DNA from: Nonomuraea turcica | Lineage (GTDB): Bacteria > Actinomycetota > Actinomycetes > Streptosporangiales > Streptosporangiaceae | Assembly (NCBI RefSeq): GCF_030718205.1 | Contig: NZ_JAUZQF010000036.1 | Location: 32,925 to 96,924 of the forward strand | DNA: 64,000 bases | Direction of reading: 5' to 3' | Shown: piece by piece, positions 32,336-41,464 of the stretch | How the letters are laid out: the number at the start of each line of letters is the position of its first letter | Numbering within the stretch: the first letter of the stretch is position 1 | Translations under genes and position numbers: made by a program | The notes under the pieces: generated by a model | What the model was told of the DNA's origin: nothing | The model's input: only the letters and a program-made list of their open reading frames with translations | Databases searched by the model: none

Positions 32336-33742
32336 GTGGCTGACGAGTTCGACGTCATCGTGGTCGGTGCTGGTCCCGCCGGCGAGAACGTCGTGGACCG
32401 GGCCGTACGCGGCGGCCTGACGGCGGCCGTCGTCGAGGAACGGCTGGCCGGTGGCGAATGCTCCTATTGGGCGTGCGTGCCGAGCAAGGCGCTGCTGCGG
32501 CCGATCGACCTGGCGGGCGAGGTGAGCCGCGTGCCCGGGCTCTCGCTCGGCGAGATCGACGTCGCGGCCGTGCTGGCCCACCGGGACGAGGCCGTCTCGC
32601 GGTACGACGACACCGGCCAGGTGGGGTGGATCGAGAGCGTGCCGGCCGAGTTCGTACGAGGCCGCGGCCGGCTCGACGGCCCCAAGCGGGTCCGGGTGAC
32701 CACGGAAGACGGCGCCGAGCGGGTGCTGACCGCCAGGCAGGCCGTGGTGCTGGCCACCGGCAGCAGGGCGGCCGTGCCGCCGGTGCCGGGGTTGGCCGAG
32801 GCCGACCCGTGGACCAGTCACGAGGTGACCGCGGCCACCGCGATCCCGGAGCGGCTGGCCGTGCTCGGCGGCGGGGTGGTGGCCTGCGAGATGGCGCAGG
32901 CCATGCACGGGCTCGGCGCCCGGCAGACCACCGTGCTGGTCCGCGGCGGCGGGCTGCTGGGCAGGATGGAGCCGTTCGCGGGTGAGATGCTCGCCGAGTC
33001 GTTCGCGGAGGCCGGGATCGACGTGCGGACCCATACCGACGTGGTCAGGGTCGAGCGGCCCGAGCCCGGCGGGAAGGTGACAGTGCACCTGCCCGACGAG
33101 CCGCCGCTCGAGGCCGACGAGCTGCTGGTGGCCACCGGCCGCCGGCCCGCCACCCGCGACCTCGGGCTCGGCTCGGTGGGCCTGGCCGACGGCAAGTACG
33201 TCGAGGTGGACGACAGCATGCGGGCGACCGGCGTCCCCGAGGGCTGGCTGTACGCCGTGGGCGACGTCAACGGCCGCAACCTGCTCACTCACATGGGCAA
33301 GTACCAGGCCAGGCTCTGCGGCGACGTGATCGCGGCGCGGGCGCGCGGCGACGAGCTTCCCGCGATGCGCGACCTGGCCGACGGCTACGGCGCGCCGCAG
33401 GTGGTCTTCACCGACCCCCAGGTGTGCGCGGTGGGCCGCACCGAGGCGGCGGCCAGGGAAGAGGGCTTCCGCGTCCGCGTGGTGGACTACGACATGGGGC
33501 GGGTCACCGGGGCTTACCTGCTGGGCGACGGCTACCGCGGACGGGCCAGGGCCGTCGTGGACGAGGACAGGAAGGTGCTGCTCGGCGTCACGTTCGCCGG
33601 TCCGGGCGCGGCGGAGCTGCTGCACGCCGCCACGATCGCGGTCACTGCGGAGGTGCCGCTCGACCGGCTCTGGCATGCTGTGCCGTCGTTCCCGACGGTC
33701 AGCGAGGTGTGGCTGCGCCTGCTGGAGACGTACGGGCTGTAG
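32336..33742 (+). CDS. Flavoprotein pyridine nucleotide-disulfide oxidoreductase homologue
   Basis: The product is 468 residues from a GTG with GGAGG six bases upstream. It has the FAD motif VIVVGAGPAGENV, the redox pair Cys42/Cys47 in GGECSYWACVPSK, an NAD(P)-binding segment LAVLGGGVVACEMAQ, and a second FAD motif LYAVGDVNGRNLL. The C-terminal dimer domain is present, but the His-Pro motif that supplies the catalytic base in lipoamide dehydrogenase and mercuric reductase is SFPTVSE here, with Phe at the His position. It is therefore not a standard lipoamide dehydrogenase. Substrate unknown. Confidence 0.88.
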   Translation: MADEFDVIVVGAGPAGENVVDRAVRGGLTAAVVEERLAGGECSYWACVPSKALLRPIDLAGEVSRVPGLSLGEIDVAAVLAHRDEAVSRYDDTGQVGWIESVPAEFVRGRGRLDGPKRVRVTTEDGAERVLTARQAVVLATGSRAAVPPVPGLAEADPWTSHEVTAATAIPERLAVLGGGVVACEMAQAMHGLGARQTTVLVRGGGLLGRMEPFAGEMLAESFAEAGIDVRTHTDVVRVERPEPGGKVTVHLPDEPPLEADELLVATGRRPATRDLGLGSVGLADGKYVEVDDSMRATGVPEGWLYAVGDVNGRNLLTHMGKYQARLCGDVIAARARGDELPAMRDLADGYGAPQVVFTDPQVCAVGRTEAAAREEGFRVRVVDYDMGRVTGAYLLGDGYRGRARAVVDEDRKVLLGVTFAGPGAAELLHAATIAVTAEVPLDRLWHAVPSFPTVSEVWLRLLETYGL

Positions 33743-33748
33743 GCCGAT

Positions 33749-34201
33749 TCAGCAAGCCCCGCCTTCGTGCGAGGCGCGCCCGCCCGTCTGGATGACGATG
33801 GGCGGGCGGCTCGGTGCGGGGCTAGCGGATTCCCCCGACTGCATCATCAACTCCGCCACGGTCTCCTCGACGTTGTCGCGTAGTTCCACGTGCGACAGCA
33901 GGTCCGTCAGCCGCAGCACGGACAGCAGGTGATCGGAGGGCCTGACCAGGATGATCCGCCCGCTGTCCCCCTCCTCTTCCATGCGCTGCATCGCCATCGC
34001 CAGCACGCCGATGACGGAGGAGTCGTAGAAATCCAGGTCGGCCAGGTCGAACACGAGGACGGGCCCGTCCGACCAGTCCCACACGGCGTTGATGCAGGCG
34101 CTGAACCGGACCTGTCCCGCATGGTCGAGTTCACCGCTGGCACGCACGACAGTGCACTGGACATAGCGGGTCGTCTCGATGCGCAAGCCGTTCCTGCTCA
34201 C
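33749..34201 (-). CDS. STAS-domain anti-sigma factor antagonist-like protein
   Basis: The product is 150 residues. The STAS core spans about 10-115, with VVRASGELDHAGQ, LVFDLADLDFYDSSVIGVL and IILVRPSDHLLSVLRLT. A serine pair sits where antagonists are phosphorylated (YDSSV). The last 30 residues are Pro/Ser/Gly-rich and likely disordered. Such proteins release a sigma factor by binding an anti-sigma kinase; a candidate ATPase of that type lies at 56101 but is not adjacent. Confidence 0.85.
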   Translation of the reverse strand: MSRNGLRIETTRYVQCTVVRASGELDHAGQVRFSACINAVWDWSDGPVLVFDLADLDFYDSSVIGVLAMAMQRMEEEGDSGRIILVRPSDHLLSVLRLTDLLSHVELRDNVEETVAELMMQSGESASPAPSRPPIVIQTGGRASHEGGAC

Positions 34202-34287
34202 GCCTTCTCCCCTGCCCTCAGAGCGGCGTTATCACAGGGTGATCACCCTTTTTCCCGGCCCATTAAGCCTCGCGGTGCCCCGGCTTA

Positions 34288-35286
34288 CTAGTGCGAGGTG
34301 CCCGACTCCAGTGTGGGGATGACGCCCGGGACGGCCCCGACCATCACCAGCAGCGGCGACCGGGCGGGGCTGGGAAGCTCCAGCTCGGTGATGTTGCCCT
34401 GCACCCGCCGCTTGGCCCGGCCTATGTCGCCGTCCCTGACGCTGAGGATCCGCACCACCGTCGGCGCCGCCGACCGCATGAGCTTTCTGGTGGCGTGGCG
34501 CAACCAGCGCAGCTCGCTGTTGATGCGCCGCCACGTCGCGGGGATGACGCTGGCCGGCTCCGCTCTTGTGCCCAGCCGGAGTGTGATGAGGCCGCTCGAC
34601 CCGAACGCGCCCGGCAGCACCGGATTGATCACGAACATGCCCGAGCGCAGCTGGCGTGCGCCCTGCTTGTTGATGTTCGCCAGGCCGCCGGCACTGACCA
34701 GCGAGTACACCTCGCAGCGGCATCCGTCGAGCGTGTCGGGGTCGAAGTCGGCCGGCGGCACCTCCTCGAACACGATCTTGTCGAGCCGCAGCCCCGCCAC
34801 GCCGTCACGCATGAGGCGCCCGCCCACGATCTGGCGCAGCTCCTCGCTGACGCCGTCGCCCTCCATGATGTCGAGCGCCTCGATGCAGATCAGCCCGTCG
34901 TCGGGGATCTCCTCCGCCGGCAGGTCGAAGGCCACTTGGGCCTGCGCCCTCCGGCCACGCAGCAACACGCACTGGCGCAGCTGCCCCTGGGAGCGGATCT
35001 GGATCAGCCGCGGCAGCGAACTCACCGGCTCGGTGCTGCCGTTGTGCCAGTCGGTCACCGACCGCTCGTCCACCGACAACGACATCCGCACCCGCAGCGG
35101 GCGGCCCTGCGCGGCGATCTTGAAGCCGGCCAGCCCCGACGTCTCGAACCGGCCCACGATCTGCGTGCCCCGATGCAGCCGGTCGGTCACCTGCAACGCG
35201 GCGACCTGGCCGCTGAGCACGTGCGCGGGCGGTATCGCCGGAAGGACCATCTGGTCGAGATCGGTGGCGGATCCTGCGCTGCTCAT
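34288..35286 (-). CDS. Hypothetical protein coupled to a glycosyltransferase-like gene
   Basis: I do not recognise the family. The product is 332 residues without signal or membrane segment. It looks beta-rich in the first half (VGRFETSGLAGFKIAAQGRPLRVRMSLSV in sequence order, positions about 44-72), has a single Cys pair in DGCRCEVYSL, and a basic helical stretch RRINSELRWLRHATRKLMRS near 250. The ATG overlaps the stop of the upstream gene by four bases (ATGA), so the two are translationally coupled and probably work together. Confidence 0.7.
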   Translation of the reverse strand: MSSAGSATDLDQMVLPAIPPAHVLSGQVAALQVTDRLHRGTQIVGRFETSGLAGFKIAAQGRPLRVRMSLSVDERSVTDWHNGSTEPVSSLPRLIQIRSQGQLRQCVLLRGRRAQAQVAFDLPAEEIPDDGLICIEALDIMEGDGVSEELRQIVGGRLMRDGVAGLRLDKIVFEEVPPADFDPDTLDGCRCEVYSLVSAGGLANINKQGARQLRSGMFVINPVLPGAFGSSGLITLRLGTRAEPASVIPATWRRINSELRWLRHATRKLMRSAAPTVVRILSVRDGDIGRAKRRVQGNITELELPSPARSPLLVMVGAVPGVIPTLESGTSH

Positions 35287-36491
35287 CTCGTGCTCCTCAC
35301 GGGGGTCAGAATGGTGGACAGCCCTGCCGGGTGATGGAAGTCGAAACGGGTGAGCAGGGGGTCACGCCGTTCCCACATGCGGTGGACCGCGCCGAAGAGC
35401 GGGTCGCCGTCGCGCTCGACGTACCGCAGGTTGACCCCCAGCACGCGCGCGTAGTCGTCGCCGTGTGCCCAGTGCGGCAGGAGCTGGGTGGGCACGTCGC
35501 CGCCGCAGCGGCGCATCCAGAGCCACAGGCGGGCGCGCTCGCGCTGCTCGGGGGTGAGGATGGTGTCGCCCTTGGCGTGCCTGGCGATGGACTCCTCCAG
35601 CAGCTGCCGGAGCTCGGACGGCGTGCGCGAGACGTGCGTGGCGCCGCACTCGGCCCCTTCGGACCAGCCTGCCTGGATGACGGGGATGCCGAAGGCCGGC
35701 AGCTCGATGTCGCCGAACGCGACGGCGACGTCGGTCAGGCTCCACAACATGTTCGTGGACAGCGTGTCGGCCACGTGCTTCATCCGGGCGTGGGCGCCAC
35801 CGACCGGGTCGAGGAACAACCAGTTGGCCCACTCATCGGACGTGGCGTAGTGCGCCGTCGTCTCGAACAGCTCCGTGTCCTCGCCGGGCTTGTGGCCGAA
35901 CACGGCGACCGTGGGCAGGCCGGGATCGAGCCCCAGCCGGGCGCAGCCGTAGCTACGCAGCTGGCGGCGTTCGGTGTCGGTGCGGACCTGGTAGCCGCAC
36001 TTCGCCTGCCAAGCCGAACGTTCCACGCTGGGCCTGATCAGGTCGCGGTGCGGCCAGACGTACTGCTCGAAGAACGCGGCGACCTGGCCGGGCAGTTCCT
36101 CCTGGAAGGAGCTCGCCCCGTCCGCGGGGAACAACGCGTACGCCTGCAGCGTGCCTGTGCCGTTCACGTGCACGACCGGGATCTCCCTGGGCACGCCGCG
36201 GTCCACCCGGTCGGTGACCAGTGCGAGAGGCGGCGTCTCCGGCTGCAGGTCTCGAGCCGCCCCGAACACCTCGCCCAGCTGCCGCGCCTCCGTGTCGCCC
36301 AGCACGACCAGCCGCGCCGTGGCCGCCCCGCAGAGGGCCTTCGCGACCAGGAGCGTGCGTGCCACGGCTCTGATGTCCTGGTCGTACACCTCCGCCACGA
36401 TGCATCTGTCACCGCTGGGGCTCTCTGCCCAGTGCGTACGAGCAGCGCCGAGCAGACGATCGAAGTGTCCGCCATCTCCGACACGACGCAT
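35283..36491 (-). CDS. Putative GT-B-fold glycosyltransferase-like protein
   Basis: The product is 402 residues from the ATG at 36491, chosen because GGAGGG lies just upstream; the open frame continues to 36683 without a better start. The C-terminal half reads like a GT-B donor domain, as in capsule and surface-polysaccharide enzymes: TVAVFGHKPGE, DTLSTNMLWSLTDVAVAFGDIELPAFGIPVIQAGWSE (positions about 240-280) and a following SELRQLLEESI. The first half (IVAEVYDQDIRAVARTLLVAKAL) is less clear. It is coupled to an unknown gene and may make a surface glycan. Family assignment is tentative. Confidence 0.6.
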   Translation of the reverse strand: MRRVGDGGHFDRLLGAARTHWAESPSGDRCIVAEVYDQDIRAVARTLLVAKALCGAATARLVVLGDTEARQLGEVFGAARDLQPETPPLALVTDRVDRGVPREIPVVHVNGTGTLQAYALFPADGASSFQEELPGQVAAFFEQYVWPHRDLIRPSVERSAWQAKCGYQVRTDTERRQLRSYGCARLGLDPGLPTVAVFGHKPGEDTELFETTAHYATSDEWANWLFLDPVGGAHARMKHVADTLSTNMLWSLTDVAVAFGDIELPAFGIPVIQAGWSEGAECGATHVSRTPSELRQLLEESIARHAKGDTILTPEQRERARLWLWMRRCGGDVPTQLLPHWAHGDDYARVLGVNLRYVERDGDPLFGAVHRMWERRDPLLTRFDFHHPAGLSTILTPVRSTR

Positions 36492-36777
36492 GAGACCCTC
36501 CACCGAGGCCAGGAAGATATTCCCTGGTAGACGTTGCCAGAGCGGCGCGCCTCCGCCCCTGCCCTCACACGCTTCTTTGCCGACGCCTGACCGAAGCCGT
36601 GGCCGCCCCTGACAGGCGATCAACAAGATGTGTTGGAAATCACCACATCGAGGGCGAACAAACCGGCGCCCCGGGAGGTCCAAGCTTTTACATGGAGCAC
36701 GCCATGGGCGGGTTTAGGATGCACCCTATTGCCCGAGATTGCTCTCGAGATCACTCCAGAAGGTGGGGAATTTTCGC

Positions 36778-38928
36778 ATGGGTTCCCGTGTGTCGAGTAT
36801 CGCGCGCCTGACCGCGGCCGCGGCAGCGGCCGGGGTGGTGGCCGCCGCCATCGCGCTGCCCGCGGTCGGAGGCACCGGAGCGATGTTCGTCTCGGCATCC
36901 GAGGACCTGGGCATCAAACCCGAGGAGCTCAAGGAGCCCCCGCCCGCGGAGAAGACCGAGATCCTCGACGCCAAGGGCAACCAGATCGCGCAGTTCTACG
37001 AGGAGTACCGCGAGAGCGTCACACTCGACAAGGTCGCCGACGTCATGAAGACGGCGATCATCTCCATCGAGGACTACCGCTTCTACGAGCACGGCGCGAT
37101 CGATATCGAGGGCACCATCCGCGCCTTGGCCAAGAACCTCACCTCAGGCGGTATCGCCCAGGGCGGCTCGTCCATCACCCAGCAGTACGTCAAGCAGGTG
37201 CTGTACAACTCGGCGACCACCGAGGAGGAGAAGAAAGCGGCGGTCGAGAGCAGTTACGCGCGCAAGCTCAAGGAGCTGCGCTACGCGATGGCGGTCGAGG
37301 AGAAGTACACCAAGGACCAGATCCTGGAGAAGTACCTCAACATCGCCTACTTCGGCGCTAGCGCCTACGGGATAGAGGCGGCGGCCAAGCGCTTCTTCGG
37401 TGTGAGCGCGTCTGACCTGACCTTGGCACAGGCGGCGACCCTGGCCGGCGCCGTGCAGGACCCCAACGCGACGGACCCCAATCTGGGCAAGGAGCAGCGC
37501 GACCGGCTGCTCAAGCGGCGCAACCTCGTGCTAGACACGATGGCCAAACTGGGCAAGATCACGCCCGAGGAGGCCGCCGAGGCCAAGACCAAGAAGCTCG
37601 GCTACAAGGGCACCCCGCTCCCGGGCAACTGTGGGGCCAGCCAGTACCCGTATTTCTGCATGTACGTGCGCAACGAGATCCTCAGCAACCCCATCTTCGC
37701 CAAGACGGCCAAGGCCAGGAGCCGCTACCTCAACAGGGGCGGTCTGAAGATCCAGACCACGCTCGACCCCACGATGCAGAAGGCCGCCGAGAAGGCCATC
37801 AAGAAGTACGTGCACGCCTCCGACAACCCAGTGGCCTCCGAGGCGCTGGTCCAACCGGGCACGGGCCAGATCAAGGCCATGGCCGCCAGCCGCAAGTACG
37901 GCGACTCCAAGCGGAAGCACGAGATGTCATACAACGTCGTGGCCGACGCGGTGCACGGCGGCGGCACCGGCTTCCAGGCGGGCTCGACGTTCAAGACCTT
38001 CACCCTGCTCACCGCGCTCAAGCAGGGCATGAAGATCAACGACGGACTGTCCGTCGGCAGCGGCTACCGCGCCCCCTACTACTCCTCATTCAAGAACTGC
38101 GCGGGCAAGAGCATCGGCGACCCGACCCACACGGTCACCAACGCCGAGGGAGGCAGCGGCGGCTTCAAGTCGCTGGCCACCGGCACCTGGGGCTCGGTGA
38201 ACACCTTCTTCGTCGCGCTGGAGCAGAAGGTGGGCCTGTGCAACGTGGTCAAGACGGCCAAGTCGCTGGGCATCAAGCGCTCCGACGGGCTGCCCCTGAC
38301 GGAGTTCGAGACGTTCACGCTCGGCACCAACGAGATGGACCCGGTGACCGTGGCCAACGCGTATGCCGCCATCGGCGCGCGCGGCAAATACTGCGCGCCC
38401 ATGGCCATTACCAAGATCACCGACCGTAACGGCAAGGTGACCAACTACGAGCCGAAGTGCAAGCAGGCGCTGGACCCCGAGGTCGCGGACGCCGCGTCGG
38501 ACATCCTTTCCGGGGTGTTCACCAAGGGCACGATGCGCGGCGTCGGCGGCATCGGCCGTCCGGCCGCCGGCAAGACCGGCACCACGGACGACCAGGCCAG
38601 CGCCTGGTTCGCCGGGTTCACCCCGGACCTGGCGGGCGCGGTCAGCATCGGCGACCCGCGCGGCGCCACCGCCCACAAGCTCAACTACGTCACCATCGGC
38701 GGCCGCTACTACTCCAACGTCTTCGGCGCCTCGATCCCCGGTCCGATCTGGAAGGACACCATGATCGCCGCACTGAAGGACGTCCCGGCGACGGACTTCA
38801 CGCCGGTGAACAGCGCCCGCTTCGGCGGCTGCGGCCAGAGCTGTGCGCCGGTGCAGCCCGAGGGCGAGGAGCCGGAGGCAGACGACGACAACCCCTTCGA
38901 GATTCGCGTCGGCGGGGAAGATGACTGA
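36778..38928 (+). CDS. Class A penicillin-binding protein (transglycosylase/transpeptidase)
   Basis: The product is 716 residues. One membrane anchor (about 8-35) is followed by the GT51 domain with IEDYRFYEHGAID, GGIAQGGSSITQQYVKQ and RKLKELRYAMAVEEKY, then the transpeptidase domain with the SxxK site in AGSTFKTFT, SxN in WGSVNTFF and KTG in AGKTGTTDDQASAW. It polymerises and crosslinks peptidoglycan outside the membrane. There is no PASTA domain; the tail is an acidic Glu/Asp-rich stretch. ATG 36778 was preferred over 36739 because a GGTGGGG ribosome site and a short cytoplasmic tail precede the anchor. Confidence 0.95.
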   Translation: MGSRVSSIARLTAAAAAAGVVAAAIALPAVGGTGAMFVSASEDLGIKPEELKEPPPAEKTEILDAKGNQIAQFYEEYRESVTLDKVADVMKTAIISIEDYRFYEHGAIDIEGTIRALAKNLTSGGIAQGGSSITQQYVKQVLYNSATTEEEKKAAVESSYARKLKELRYAMAVEEKYTKDQILEKYLNIAYFGASAYGIEAAAKRFFGVSASDLTLAQAATLAGAVQDPNATDPNLGKEQRDRLLKRRNLVLDTMAKLGKITPEEAAEAKTKKLGYKGTPLPGNCGASQYPYFCMYVRNEILSNPIFAKTAKARSRYLNRGGLKIQTTLDPTMQKAAEKAIKKYVHASDNPVASEALVQPGTGQIKAMAASRKYGDSKRKHEMSYNVVADAVHGGGTGFQAGSTFKTFTLLTALKQGMKINDGLSVGSGYRAPYYSSFKNCAGKSIGDPTHTVTNAEGGSGGFKSLATGTWGSVNTFFVALEQKVGLCNVVKTAKSLGIKRSDGLPLTEFETFTLGTNEMDPVTVANAYAAIGARGKYCAPMAITKITDRNGKVTNYEPKCKQALDPEVADAASDILSGVFTKGTMRGVGGIGRPAAGKTGTTDDQASAWFAGFTPDLAGAVSIGDPRGATAHKLNYVTIGGRYYSNVFGASIPGPIWKDTMIAALKDVPATDFTPVNSARFGGCGQSCAPVQPEGEEPEADDDNPFEIRVGGEDD

Positions 38929-39030
38929 TCATTCGGGGGATTTCCACCATCCGGATACGACAAATCGGACATGAAATAGAGCGCTGATCACCGTTGGCAC
39001 AAAAACCTCTGATGGCTACCAGCGCCTCTA

Positions 39031-39048
39031 GCTCCGCAAATTCGGAGC
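39031..39048. other. Small hairpin GCTCCG-N6-CGGAGC upstream of LacI gene
   Basis: Six-base arms are found about 100 bases after the PBP stop and 66 bases before the CelR-type operator. It has no T run. It could be a weak terminator for the PBP gene or part of the LacI leader. Confidence 0.3.
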
Positions 39049-39113
39049 GTGTCCGCACAATGGGACGCACTCCTTGCAAAGGCCCTATTAACAACGCCGA
39101 AACATTGGTACCT

Positions 39114-39127
39114 TGGGAGCGCTCCCA
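39114..39127. promoter_or_regulatory. CelR/CebR-type operator in the LacI repressor's own promoter
   Basis: TGGGAGCGCTCCCA ends 22 bases before the ATG of the LacI-family gene. The same perfect 14-bp palindrome stands before the GH9, GH12/LPMO, GH48 and GH6 genes. Autoregulation is the natural reading. Confidence 0.85.
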
Positions 39128-39149
39128 GCAACTTCCCGCGAGGTGCTCC

Positions 39150-40121
39150 ATGACCGAGCAGCCCACACTGGCACAGGTGGCGGCCGCTGCAGGGGTTTCC
39201 CCCGCGACCGCATCCCGAGTCCTCACGGGCTCGGTGCGGGTCAGTACCTCGACCCGCCGCCAAGTCTACGACGCCGTCTCCCGCATGGGTTACGTCCGGC
39301 ACCGGGCGCCCAGGGGAACGGCGGCCAAGACCATGGCCGATGGCGTCACGGCCGTGATCTGCGACCATCTGCCCCGTCTGTTCTCCGAGCCCTACTATGC
39401 CAGGCTCCTGTCCGCCGCGGGCGCCGTGATCGCCGAGCACGGCACCCATCTCCAGGTCACCACCGTCACCCCCACGTCGTCGACCCTGCCCGCGTTATCC
39501 GGCGCGGTGCTCATCATCGGCGCCAGGGAACGCCATCCCCTGGCGATCAAACTATCCACGTCGGGCGTCCCGGTGCGCAACATCGGCCGCCCGCCACACG
39601 ACCTCAAGCTCCCGTACGCCGACGTCGACAACTACGACGGAGGCCGGCAGGCGGCCGAGCACTTCCTGCTCAGCGGCCGCAGGAACGTGGCCGCGATCGG
39701 CGGTCCACCGTCCTTGCCTGCCGCCCGCGACCGGCTGGACGGGCTGGTCCGCACCCTGCAGGCGGCCGGCGCGCCGGACGTGCCGGTGGCCTACGGCGAC
39801 TTCACCGCCGCCTCGGGCACCCATGCTATGCAGTGGCTGCTGCGCCACGCTCCAGGATTGGACGCCGTGTTCGTCGCCTCGGACCTGATGGCGGCGGGCG
39901 CGATCCAGGCGCTGCGCAGGGCCGGGCGCAAGGTGCCCGCGGACGTCGCGGTGATCGGGTTCGACGATGCCCCGGTCGCCAAGCACACCGTCCCCGCGCT
40001 CACCACGATCCGCCAGCCCGTCGAGGAGCTCGCCACGGTCGCCACCCGGCTGCTCCTCACGGGAGCCGCGGGCATCGACCCTGTCCTCCCCACGGAACTG
40101 GTCGTCCGTGAGTCGGCTTGA
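39150..40121 (+). CDS. LacI-family repressor, CelR/CebR-like regulator of cellulase genes
   Basis: The product is 323 residues from the ATG at 39150; the frame is open further upstream but the operator lies there. The helix-turn-helix TLAQVAAAAGVSPATASRVL is at 6-25 and the ligand-binding domain follows the LacI/GalR plan (DNYDGGRQAAEHFLLSGRRNVAAIGG, VFVASDLMAAGAIQALRRAG and DVAVIGFDD). The operator in its own promoter equals those of five cellulolytic genes, so it is almost certainly the local repressor, released by cellobiose or another cello-oligosaccharide as in known orthologues. It overlaps the kinase gene by 14 bases. Confidence 0.9.
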   Translation: MTEQPTLAQVAAAAGVSPATASRVLTGSVRVSTSTRRQVYDAVSRMGYVRHRAPRGTAAKTMADGVTAVICDHLPRLFSEPYYARLLSAAGAVIAEHGTHLQVTTVTPTSSTLPALSGAVLIIGARERHPLAIKLSTSGVPVRNIGRPPHDLKLPYADVDNYDGGRQAAEHFLLSGRRNVAAIGGPPSLPAARDRLDGLVRTLQAAGAPDVPVAYGDFTAASGTHAMQWLLRHAPGLDAVFVASDLMAAGAIQALRRAGRKVPADVAVIGFDDAPVAKHTVPALTTIRQPVEELATVATRLLLTGAAGIDPVLPTELVVRESA

Positions 40122-41385
40122 GCCGGGGGAGGTGCTGGCTCGGCGGTATCTGCTGCTGGATCCGCTGGCCCGGGGGGGCATGTCGGTCATCTGGCGCGCC
40201 TTCGATCAGTCACTGCATCGGATGATCGCGCTCAAGGTGCTGACCGCGTCCTTGCACACCGATTGCGGCGAGCGGGTCAGCGTCCGCAGCGAGGCCCGCG
40301 CCGCCGCCCGATTCATCCACCCCGACACCATCGAGATCTACGACTACGGCGAGTGCGTCACCGCCAATGGCGCCGTCGCCGCCTACGTTGTGATGCCGCT
40401 GCTCGACGGCACACCGCTGGCCGAGCGCATCGAGGCGGGGCCGCTGCCGTGGCCCGAGGCGGCCGGCATCGCGCTGCGGCTGGCCCGGGTCCTCATGGCC
40501 GGGCACGCCCGCGGCCTGGTGCACCGGGACGTCACGGCCGAGAACGTGCTGCTCACCGCGGACGGGCCCAAGCTGCTCGACTTCGGCATCGCGGCCTGGG
40601 CGGGCGACCCGGAGGACGACCGGGGCACGCCGCCCTACGTCGCGCCGGAGCGCCTGCTCGGCGCGCCGACCCATCCGGCGGTCGACGTGTACGCCCTGGG
40701 TGTGCTGCTGCACACCATGCTCACGGGGCGGACGCCGTACCCGGAGACCACGTGGGAGGAGATCGAGGTCGCGAGCCGCACGTCTCCCCCGCCGCGGGTC
40801 CCCGGGGTGCCGCACGCGGTCGCCTCGCTCGGCCAGCGGTGTCTGGCGCACCGGCCGGAGGAGCGGCCCACGGCGGCGGACATCGTCGCCGAGCTGACCT
40901 CCGCGCTGGGCACGGCGACCCTCGGCCGGCAGCTCAAGCGCGGCTTGACGGTCGCGAGCTCCGCCGTGCTGACGCTCTCCGCTCTGCTGTGGTTCCAGCA
41001 GACGGGACTCCAGCAGCAGGGACTCCAGCTACCGGGGATGCGGCAGCAGGTGGACCAGGCCCTGGTGGAGCCGTCGGCATCCCCCACGGCCAGGTACATC
41101 GAGAGCAAGCCGGCCGCGGCAGTCACTGTTGACAAGGCGGTGGACGACTTCACGACCGTGCTGGAGGCCAGGACGCCGTGCGGCGCGACCGACGCCGACG
41201 TCGTGCTCGACCTCAAGCAGGTGCTGAACGGCACGGTGACGCCGCGGGGCCCGTACGAGACCACGACGGCCAACATCCGCAGGAAGTTGTCCGACCGCTG
41301 GCGGGAGGGCAGGCTCACACCCGCCTGCCTGAGCGAGCTCGAAGCCAGGCTGGACGACCTCGAATCCGCGCTCCAGCGCAATTGA
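40108..41385 (+). CDS. Membrane-anchored Ser/Thr protein kinase-like protein
   Basis: The product is 425 residues from a GTG inside the end of the LacI gene (14-base overlap). Kinase features are the glycine loop ARGGMSVIW, Lys43 in IALKVL, Glu62 in SEARAAA, HRD at 139-141, DFG at 158-160 and YVAPE. The catalytic loop reads HRDVTAEN, so the usual lysine two residues after Asp is Thr. One membrane segment (about 280-300) leads to an extracellular part of about 125 residues with no PASTA repeats. Co-transcription with the cellulase repressor suggests a link to carbohydrate sensing. Confidence 0.85.
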   Translation: MSRLEPGEVLARRYLLLDPLARGGMSVIWRAFDQSLHRMIALKVLTASLHTDCGERVSVRSEARAAARFIHPDTIEIYDYGECVTANGAVAAYVVMPLLDGTPLAERIEAGPLPWPEAAGIALRLARVLMAGHARGLVHRDVTAENVLLTADGPKLLDFGIAAWAGDPEDDRGTPPYVAPERLLGAPTHPAVDVYALGVLLHTMLTGRTPYPETTWEEIEVASRTSPPPRVPGVPHAVASLGQRCLAHRPEERPTAADIVAELTSALGTATLGRQLKRGLTVASSAVLTLSALLWFQQTGLQQQGLQLPGMRQQVDQALVEPSASPTARYIESKPAAAVTVDKAVDDFTTVLEARTPCGATDADVVLDLKQVLNGTVTPRGPYETTTANIRRKLSDRWREGRLTPACLSELEARLDDLESALQRN

Positions 41386-41386
41386 A

Positions 41387-41419
41387 GGAGGGGTACGGCA
41401 GCACCAGCCGTACCCCTCC
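41387..41419. terminator. Hairpin terminator after kinase gene
   Basis: Perfect 13-base arms GGAGGGGTACGGC (41387-41399) and GCCGTACCCCTCC (41407-41419) enclose a seven-base loop, directly after the kinase stop. A second self-complementary stretch GCCCGCGCGGGC just before the GH12 stop may terminate the opposite strand. Confidence 0.8.
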
Positions 41420-41464
41420 GATCGCGCGGCCCGTGCCCCTCGCTAAAGCACGCCCGCGCGGGCT

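Noticed and set aside
39061..39074. A second, degenerate CelR-type operator (TGGGACGCACTCCT) upstream of the LacI gene
   Set aside because: Only about half of the 14 positions match the palindrome and symmetry is lost, so it is no better than chance in GC-rich DNA.
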